From: Blattamonas nauphoetae
Lineage: Eukaryota; Preaxostyla; Oxymonadida
Direction of reading: 5' to 3'
Length of the DNA: 64,000 nucleotides
NCBI GenBank assembly: GCA_033064195.1
Contig: JARBJD010000003.1
Span: 744,001 to 808,000, forward strand
The position numbers were made by a program, and so were the translations under genes. The notes beneath the pieces are model-generated. The model was not told where the DNA came from and did not search any database. It worked only from the letters and a program-made list of their open reading frames with translations. Of the stretch, positions 57,617-64,000 are shown piece after piece (the first letter of the stretch is position 1; each line of letters begins with the position of its first letter).

Positions 57617-58120
57617 CTATTCACTATCATCGTAGGGAGAGAGAGGCGGAGAAGGGAGTTTGAGTATCACATCCAAAGTTTCGTCATGGAGTCCAAGATC
57701 TTCAAGTTTTCGATCGAGGTCAGATAAAGGGACTCCTTTGAAGATGAAGGTATGAATATGATTTTGATCGATGGAAAATTGGGTATATAGGAGATCTTTT
57801 ACAGAATTCAATGTTGAACCGCTGTCTACAGCAAGTGAAAGTATAGGTTGATCTTTTATCCTGATTTTGAGGACCCACGAACCTCCAAGGAGAGGGAAGC
57901 ACAAATTAATGGTGGACAGATTTGAGAGGGAATAATCATTCACAAATTTAGAGCTGTGGAGTTGTGTTGAAGAGGAAAAGAGTCTCTGTTTAGAATGTGG
58001 AATTGAAGTCTGAAGAGTGATTTTGTTCATGATTGAGAGAATTGAATCTGTTGTGCATGACGATATAATGAATGGGGACTGGTTAGGTGGTTGAACGAGC
58101 AAAATTAAATCGTGACTCAT
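57617..58120 (-). CDS. Diverged tandem ubiquitin-like protein with internal Gly-Gly
   Basis: Intronless, 167 residues, two ubiquitin-like folds in a row. Unit 1 (residues 1-80) has IPHSKQRLFSSSTQL, then VNDYSLSNLSTINLCFPLLG followed by G80. This aligns with ubiquitin IPPDQQRLIFAGKQL and [21 protein letters not shown]. The positions equivalent to Lys48 and Lys63 are not lysine. Unit 2 (residues 82-167) begins WVLKIRIKDQPILSLAVDSG and has HTFIFKGVPLSDLDRKLEDL, then ETLDVILKLPSPP, ending YDDSE with no Gly-Gly. The Gly79-Gly80-Ser81 junction resembles the cleavage point in polyubiquitin precursors. The gene is divergent from AlaRS, 21 bases away. Confidence 0.8.
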   Translation of the reverse strand: MSHDLILLVQPPNQSPFIISSCTTDSILSIMNKITLQTSIPHSKQRLFSSSTQLHSSKFVNDYSLSNLSTINLCFPLLGGSWVLKIRIKDQPILSLAVDSGSTLNSVKDLLYTQFSIDQNHIHTFIFKGVPLSDLDRKLEDLGLHDETLDVILKLPSPPLSPYDDSE

Positions 58121-58141
58121 GTGATCAAAAACATAATCAAA
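58121..58141. promoter_or_regulatory. 21-base gap between divergent start codons
   Basis: The ATG of the tandem ubiquitin-like gene (leftward) and the ATG of AlaRS (rightward) are separated by only 21 bases, so both 5' leaders must be tiny or overlap the opposite coding region. The pair probably shares one bidirectional start region. Confidence 0.45.
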
Positions 58142-61100
58142 ATGTCGTCAGGCGAAGGCGAAAAATTGTTGTCTTCAAAAGAAATAAAGGCCATTGCCAG
58201 GCCGATATTTGCTGAAAACTCTGATTTCTACTATCCGATGGGTCGTTTGAAAGCAGCAGGCTGGGTACGCAAGCATTGTAAATGTAGCCACAACTTCTGG
58301 ACCAAAGACACAGAGCGAACAGTATGGAGCTTCATTTCTCTTCAATTCATTTATTACCATCTCTATCTTCTTTTCTGTACAGACTTGTGGAGATAGCAAC
58401 TGTGAAGGATCGTACAAGTTCATCCGAGAACCTGGCCAAGAACTCAAGCCGGATGAGCATAAATTGACGTACCAGGAAGCTTGGAACGGATTTAAACAGT
58501 CCATATTTCCTTTTGATTAATATTTATCCTACTCTTTCCTCTTGGTATTGCTTCACAGATCATTCACACAAACTGTTCCTCCACACACTGCTATCGATCG
58601 ATATCCTGTCGTTGCAAGGTGGCGTGATGACGTGGACTATGTTGCCGCAGGAATTTACTGCTTCCAACCATACTGTGTCACAGGAGAACTCAAACCACCA
58701 GCCAATCCTCTCATCTGTCCTCAATTCTGCCTGCGATTCAATGATCTCGATTCAATCGGACTTTCAGGACGACATTACAGTGGATTTGTTATGATCGGCA
58801 TTCAATCATTCTATCCTGCAGGCGACACAACGTATCCAAAGGAACAACTCATTGAAAACAACCTGAACTGGCTGACCAAAACATTGAAAATTGAAGAAAC
58901 GGAAATTACCTTCATTGAAGATGTATGGGCTGGTGGAGGAAACATGGGGCCATGTGTAGAGTACTTTGTGAAAGGAATGGAAGTCGGAAACATGGTGTTC
59001 AACGACTACAAGGCAGATCTTGTGAAAGGAACATGGTCTGAACTTCCTTTGCGCATTGTTGATGTGGGTATCGGATTGGAGAGAATTCCATTCCTTGTCA
59101 ACGGTTCTCCAACATCATATGAGGACGTGTTCCCAGAAGCTCTGGAATGTCTCCGATCTCGAATTGGACTCCAACAAACCGAACAAGACCGAGCTATTTA
59201 CAGCAAATTTGGAAAATACTCTTGTTTGCTCAACATTGATGAATGTGACGACATCCAACAAACATGGAAAGACATCGCTTCCCACGCTGATACAGATGTC
59301 GAAAATCTTCGCAGAATTGTCGAAGAGCAGCGTGACTTGTTCCTTGTCGCTGATCACACGCGTACCATCCTCGTTGCTATTGAGGATGGCTCTCTCCCCT
59401 CGTCAACAGGAGGCGGAGCAAATCTCCGAAATCTCATCCGTCGAGTCTTCTCGACTCTTAAAAACAGAAATTGGTGGTCTAAGGTTGGTCTGGAAGGCTT
59501 GAACGAACTTTTCCAAAAACATCGTGAGGCATTGACGAAGTTATATGGACATTTCACAACGAATCGCTCTCTACCGACCATCATTGAACTGGAATATCAA
59601 CGATGGAATACCACCGATCAGGCAGCAGAAAAGATTATCAAGGACTTCCAAAAAGCTCGTCAGAAGGAAGCTCAGAAGAAATCGAAGGGAGGCGAACAAG
59701 TCAACACTGATCTGACTGTTTATGACTGGATCACACTAAGTACAACGCATGGTGTGATGCCTGATCAAATTGAAGCTGTCACAAAACATCCCATCCCCGA
59801 CAATTACTATACTGAGCTGACAGAGATGAAAGAAAAAACGACGAAGCCACTCCTCGAAGGACAGAACTTATTTGCCGTCCAATGCAAGGATATTCCTCAA
59901 ACAGTTGAACTGACCTATTCGCAGCGTCTTGAAGACCATCCTGAAGTGGAAGTTGACATGGACTTGAATGCACTTGAATTCGAAGCCAAAGTCCAGATTG
60001 TGCTGAAAACACCCGGAAAAGACAATGTCCACGATCTTGTTGTGCTCGACCAGACCTTCTTCTACCCAACATCAGGTGGTCAAGACCACGACAATGGAAA
60101 GCTCACCCTTTTCTTCCCGAAGCCTGAAGGAAGTCGAACCGAAGGCTCCTTCGCTGAAGTTCTCGCCGATCGCACGGCAGCTGTGTTTGATGTGGTCGAC
60201 GTTGGGAAGGCTGGACATTGTGTCACACACCAGATCGTCCCTGCCCTGACCGAGCAGCAGGTCCAGTTCCTCGAGAAGCACAACCAGATGACATGCGAGC
60301 CACAATTCAGAGTCCTCGCCTTTGGACAGATCGACAAAGAACGACGCTACCAGCTTGCCTGCCATCACACTGCCACCCATCTCATCCACTGCGCTGCCCA
60401 CACAGTGCTTGGACCGCACGTGTGGCAGGCCTCAGCCAAAAAGACAGTCGTGCAGGCCCATCTGGACATCACCCACTTCGCTGCTCTGAAGGAAGAGGAA
60501 GTGGAGCAGATTGAAGACTACGCCAACAAGCTGGTCACAGAGGAGCTGGTGATCCGGAAGACACACATGAAGAAGGAGGATGCAGAGAGACAGCACGGCT
60601 TCTCTCTCTACCAGGGCGGTGTTGTCCCTGGCCTCGACGTGCGTGTTGTGTCGATGCTCAAACCAGCTCCAAAGACGAGACATCAGAACGACCATCTCGC
60701 AGCCTTCCACTCTGCCTGCCCGACCGTCCGCGATGCAGCAGAGGACGATGAAGTCGTGGGGGATGTCGAGGCATGCTGTGGATCGCATCTGAACAACTCT
60801 GCCCAAGTCGGATCCATCCGCATCCTCCGCTCGAACAGAGTGAGCGACGGTGTCGTCCGGATCGAGTTCGTCGCTGGGCCTCGCGTGAACGAGATCTACA
60901 AAGACGAGAAGCGCAGGAACCGTGCAATCAGCAACATCTGGCGTGTGCAACCGACAGAGTTCGAAGCATCGGCACAACGCTTCTTCAATTGCTTCAAACA
61001 GCTCGACACGCAAACACCGAAATACCAGACCGCTCTCATCCGCCTTGCCTTCTCCCAACCAGCTGGCGCTCGCTCCCCACCCCTCCGCCTCTTCATCAAC

Positions 61101-61547
61101 CAAGAATTCACCAACCCCACATGGCTGATCTCACTTCTTCCCGAAGAAGCCAAGAAGACGATTGTTGCTGCAAACTGCGAAGGCGGAGATGTGTTCGGAA
61201 AGAAGAGCGAAAAGTGGGGTGTCGTGTTTGTCGGCCCGTCGTATCTGTACGGAATCCTCGGCTTCACGCCAGTTGAGAAGAAGGAGGGAAAGGCAGACGA
61301 GAAGGATCTGTGTGCAGAGGAGATGAAAGCCGCAGTGGAAGCTGCCAACGCACAGGGACCAGCAGAGGGCAAGGCAACTCCGTTGATGATTGAGGCAGGG
61401 AAGTTCAAGGATGCCATTCCTGCTGATCACAAAAAGATGAAGCAGATGCCAACCTGGACGTCCACTCTGAAGTGCCTCTCTCTGAAAACGACGAAAGCTG
61501 TTGTGTCTTATTTTGTCGATCACGGTTTTGTTGTCGTTGATCAGTAA
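58142..61547 (+). CDS. AARS: Alanyl-tRNA synthetase, archaeal type
   Basis: Charges tRNA-Ala and edits mischarged products. Exons 58142-58321, 58383-58498 and 58559-61547 (introns of 61 and 60 nt) sum to 1095 codons. The N-terminus has WVRKHCKCSHNFWTKDTERT, then TCGDSNCEGSYKFI, the zinc-type archaeal insert. The core has YPVVARWRDDVDYVAAGIYC and GELKPPANPLICPQFCLRFN. These are hallmarks of archaeal AlaRS, not of the bacterial/eukaryotic form. The editing domain has HHTATHLIHCAAHTVLGPHV and VEACCGSHLNNSAQVGSIRI. The C-Ala region ends HGFVVVDQ. The last 306 coding bases lie inside the inverted repeat at 61242-61934. Codon use in the second half is richer in G and C than in the first. Confidence 0.95.
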
Positions 61548-61670
61548 ACATTTCATGGAATATGCCCGAATAGTAAAATCTGAACGAAAATAATGATGCC
61601 ATGAACATAGTTCCGGAAGAGAGTTGAGGATCGACTTGATACAAATGAGGATCAAAATCTTAAGAATTTT

Positions 61671-61742
61671 AGCGGCGTGGCTCAGTGGAAGAGTGGTGGG
61701 CCCATAACCCACAGGTCACAGGATCGAAACCTGTCGTCGCTA
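61671..61742 (+). tRNA. Initiator tRNA-Met (CAT)
   Basis: 72 bases folding as a full cloverleaf. Acceptor stem AGCGGCG pairs with CGTCGCT (A1-T72 pair). Anticodon stem GTGGG/CCCAC has a seven-base loop, CCCATAA, with anticodon CAT. T arm is ACAGG-ATCGAAA-CCTGT. The A1-T72 pair, the three consecutive G-C pairs at the foot of the anticodon stem, and A (not T) at the first T-loop position are the initiator signature. Box A (TGGCTCAGTGG) and box B (GGATCGAAACC) fit. No intron. Confidence 0.96.
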
Positions 61743-61743
61743 C

Positions 61744-61756
61744 TTTTTGTTTTTTT
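61744..61756 (+). terminator. RNA polymerase III T-run terminator
   Basis: Runs of five and seven T separated by one G start two bases after the tRNA-Met end, as expected for RNA polymerase III termination. Confidence 0.85.
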
Positions 61757-61934
61757 GTCCAAACTTCTTCTTACATCATTTTACTCTTTCCTTCTCCATC
61801 GTCAGTATCCCAGTTGGTCTTCTCAAACATGTAACTGTGATCAAATTGAACCCTGAAAATTAGAGTTTTGCTTGTTCGCACTCGTCGCCCGATAACTCGA
61901 GGATTTCTCCTTCTTCACTCCACATTTTCTGACA

Positions 61935-62274
61935 TTCGCTAGAGGGTGTCTTGTGGGTACTTTTCCAGACATTCCTATTGCGGTATCCAACCTGATATCT
62001 TTCTTTGTGAGTGGAGATGAACAAACAGGATTATTTTGGAATTAACAGACCACCCAAAGCAGATACGATCGGGAGGCAATGAGGCGGCGGAAGAGTAAAG
62101 GTCAATAAACACGGTCCTTGGGAAGTCAAGGTCCAAAGTGAGAGACCGCGAGAGAAGGAAGAAAAACGAGAAAGATGATTGATGGATGATACTTCGATCC
62201 AACTCACACAGTCGAAATAGACTATTGCTCTTCCATTTATCTAGACCACCAGACCTCCAAAATCCTCGAGCGAG
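61935..62274. other. Spacer between inverted-repeat arms
   Basis: About 340 bases of unique sequence between the two arms. No gene, tRNA or palindrome is recognised in it. It is moderately purine-rich (AGAGACCGCGAGAGAAGGAA). Confidence 0.7.
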
Positions 62275-62452
62275 TGTCAGAAAATGTGGAGTGAAGAAGG
62301 AGAAATCCTCGAGTTATCGGGCGACGAGTGCGAACAAGCAAAACTCTAATTTTCAGGGTTCAATTTGATCACAGTTACATGTTTGAGAAGACCAACTGGG
62401 ATACTGACGATGGAGAAGGAAAGAGTAAAATGATGTAAGAAGAAGTTTGGAC

Positions 62453-62465
62453 AAAAAAACAAAAA
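62453..62465 (-). terminator. RNA polymerase III terminator of the second tRNA copy
   Basis: On the minus strand, T runs of five and seven follow the second tRNA-Met, identical to those after the first copy. Confidence 0.85.
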
Positions 62466-62466
62466 G

Positions 62467-62538
62467 TAGCGACGACAGGTTTCGATCCTGTGACCTGTGG
62501 GTTATGGGCCCACCACTCTTCCACTGAGCCACGCCGCT
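62467..62538 (-). tRNA. Initiator tRNA-Met (CAT), second copy
   Basis: Exact reverse complement of the tRNA at 61671-61742, with the same cloverleaf, initiator features and internal promoter boxes. It converges on the first copy across the spacer. It should be functional if the region is correctly assembled. Confidence 0.95.
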
Positions 62539-62661
62539 AAAATTCTTAAGATTTTGATCCTCATTTGTATCAAGTCGATCCTCAACTCTCTTCCGGAACT
62601 ATGTTCATGGCATCATTATTTTCGTTCAGATTTTACTATTCGGGCATATTCCATGAAATGT

Positions 62662-62967
62662 TTACTGATCAACGACAACAAAACCGTGATCGACAAAATA
62701 AGACACAACAGCTTTCGTCGTTTTCAGAGAGAGGCACTTCAGAGTGGACGTCCAGGTTGGCATCTGCTTCATCTTTTTGTGATCAGCAGGAATGGCATCC
62801 TTGAACTTCCCTGCCTCAATCATCAACGGAGTTGCCTTGCCCTCTGCTGGTCCCTGTGCGTTGGCAGCTTCCACTGCGGCTTTCATCTCCTCTGCACACA
62901 GATCCTTCTCGTCTGCCTTTCCCTCCTTCTTCTCAACTGGCGTGAAGCCGAGGATTCCGTACAGATA
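62662..62967 (-). pseudogene. Duplicated 3' fragment of AlaRS
   Basis: Carries the last 101 AlaRS codons plus stop (from YLYGILGFTPVEKK to HGFVVVDQ), identical to 61242-61547. Upstream on the minus strand, the frame continues for only about ten codons into unrelated sequence before a stop and lacks an ATG there. The catalytic and editing domains are absent, so this is a fragment, not a gene. Confidence 0.9.
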
Positions 62968-63702
62968 ATGAAGTTCGATGGACGGTTGACCATCAAATTA
63001 AAATTTTCGTAGGAAAGGGAGACAGTGTGGTGTTGTGACCGTCCGAAATGGAGTGCGAGTATTCCACAAGAATCAACAAAGATAAAGTCTGAAGAGAATG
63101 AGAGAGACAGATGGACGAATTACTGAAGGAGCGTGCTCTCGAGAACTGAGATATTGTGTGTCATTTCGTGCCCGTTTTCTATTCAGGCTCTCCATTCAAT
63201 CCTGTCTCATCGAGCTGGGTGAGAGAGTTTGTTCGGAGAAGCCTCTCGATCACAATGGGCATCTCACCCTTCAGCGACCCTGTAGACTTGAACAACGCTC
63301 GACATGTTTGGTTGCAATAGGCTTCAGATGGTTCTCCATGAAATGGGGAGGGTGAATTTGAATTCGCCTCCGAATACCTGTCGTGGTTAGTGGTGTCTCA
63401 TCATGCTTTTGTGGGCCGCCATTATTTCACTACTGCCAATGTCCCTTGTTCGAAAATGATGGAAAGAGGAGGTGTCAAAATGGTACTCGAATCCCTGATG
63501 TCTGTTTCGGTGAGTGTATGACATTGAAGGATTGAATGAATTGAAGAAAACGGAGAGACGACACGGTGACAGTCTGATTGAGAATATGAAACATATCATG
63601 CTCTGGCTGTGCGATCTTGGTGGAGTTGTCTGCTTTGAAAGGATATTGATCATATGAATTGATGTTGTGAGAACATTAGCAGTGATAGGAGATGGTTGAG
63701 AT
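62968..63702. other. Unresolved stretch with scattered coding-like segments
   Basis: On the plus strand, 63098-63355 (SIQSCLIELGERVCSEKPLD) and about 63364-63511 (YLSWLVVSHHAFVGRHYFTT, then SKMMERGGVKMVLESLMSVS, followed by a GTGAGT donor) read like exons. The second looks like an armadillo-type unit. Phases do not join into one model, so this may be a diverged or rearranged gene, or 5' exons of the partial gene that follows. Confidence 0.35.
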
Positions 63703-64000
63703 GATTTTGTTATTCGTGGTCCGTTGAGACTTGATGGTGTCTCTAATCCAGGCAATAAAGCCGATGCCCATCTCTGTCTTCCTCTGAGTTCCCTTGATAT
63801 TGAGAACGAACTTTCGAGTCAATCAGAAAACGAGGCGAGAAGTTGTCTTGAGGTGACGCTTTCACTTAAACACAGCTATTCGCCGTCCTACTGTGCAACC
63901 CATGTTGACGAATCATACTCAAAGCAAAACAAGGGAATTTTGCTCATATCCCTGAGATTCCATCGAGATCAGTTGGTTTCGATGGGTTGGCAACTTAAAA
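63703..64000 (+). CDS. Partial gene running off the right edge, unknown product
   Basis: An open frame of 99 codons without stop to the window edge, just after a possible acceptor (GGTTGAG at 63700). It reads DFVIRGPLRLDGVSNPGNKA, then DAHLCLPLSSLDIENELS, CLEVTLSLKHSYSPSYCA and GILLISLRFHRDQLVSMGWQ. Composition and codon choice resemble the confirmed genes here. No family is recognised. The 5' exons and the 3' end are not determined. Confidence 0.5.

Larger units (their letters stand above)
61242..61934 (+). repeat. Long inverted repeat, left arm
   Basis: 693 bases whose reverse complement appears without a mismatch that I can see at 62275-62967. It holds the last 102 codons of AlaRS (with stop), the 3' flank and an initiator tRNA-Met gene with its T-run terminator. 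Similarity extends about ten bases farther inward with two mismatches (to about 61945). Confidence 0.95.
62275..62967 (-). repeat. Long inverted repeat, right arm
   Basis: Reverse complement of 61242-61934, apparently perfect over 693 bases. The arm ends abruptly at 62967, where the AlaRS frame is cut and unrelated sequence (ATGAAGTTCGATGG) begins. The second tRNA-Met and a 3' fragment of AlaRS lie inside. Confidence 0.95.

Noticed and set aside
62275-62967. Reading the right inverted-repeat arm as a second AlaRS gene
   Set aside because: Only the last 101 codons are present; the catalytic and editing domains are absent and flanking sequence is unrelated.
1-64000. CRISPR arrays, prokaryotic operons, retroelements or DNA transposons
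   Set aside because: No spaced direct repeats of CRISPR type, no reverse transcriptase, integrase or transposase motifs, and pervasive spliceosomal introns; the repeats found are listed separately.

Overview
This window is nuclear DNA from a gene-dense, intron-bearing unicellular eukaryote. About 30 protein genes lie on both strands, mostly separated by 20 to 700 bases. Introns are GT-AG, and most are very short (about 30 to 60 nt, a few near 100). TAA, TAG and TGA all end reading frames at conserved C-termini (TAG ends ArgRS, TGA ends Rad50), so the standard genetic code is used. IFT20 and an LRR/Sfi1-like centrosomal protein imply a flagellum or basal body. The archaeal-type alanyl-tRNA synthetase is a known trait of some metamonads. 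My inference, from these traits and not from any search, is a metamonad of the oxymonad/Preaxostyla kind.

Region by region. 0-8 kb: V-ATPase proteolipid c'' (5' end uncertain), arginyl-tRNA synthetase, a PDK1-like AGC kinase and an RBBP4/MSI1 histone chaperone; the last three run leftward. 8-18.3 kb: a long coiled-coil protein, an MPPED-type metallophosphoesterase, a hotdog thioesterase divergent from a WW/FF-type protein, a WDR75/UTP17-like propeller, and an unrecognised 598-residue protein. 18.4-29 kb: an armadillo-type protein divergent from a small acidic protein, IFT20, another coiled-coil protein, and an unrecognised 1278-residue protein. 29-33 kb: a short unrecognised gene flanked by two copies of a diverged repeat, then a beta-propeller gene whose second exon lies inside one copy.

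33-51 kb: an LRR plus Sfi1-like plus coiled-coil protein, Rad50, an F-box/WD40 protein ending in a CaaX box, a MATH-domain protein, phosphomevalonate kinase and the CIA factor CIAO3/Nar1. 51-64 kb: a kinesin-light-chain-like TPR protein, RMC1/Mic1, ribosomal protein uL5, a diverged tandem ubiquitin-like protein, and archaeal-type AlaRS starting 21 bases from it. An initiator tRNA-Met follows. The AlaRS tail and this tRNA are repeated as a 693-base inverted copy, with no mismatch found by eye. A further gene runs off the right edge.

The genes are housekeeping functions from unrelated pathways (translation, DNA repair, isoprenoid and Fe-S synthesis, flagellar assembly, endolysosomal traffic). 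I see no single operon-like system. The most unusual items are the inverted repeat with two initiator tRNAs, the tandem ubiquitin-like gene with an internal Gly-Gly, the CaaX-tailed F-box protein, the archaeal-type AlaRS, and the very short introns, several of which keep the frame open and make exons look continuous. Splice junctions were read by eye; where I give lengths, the exon sums were checked to be multiples of three.
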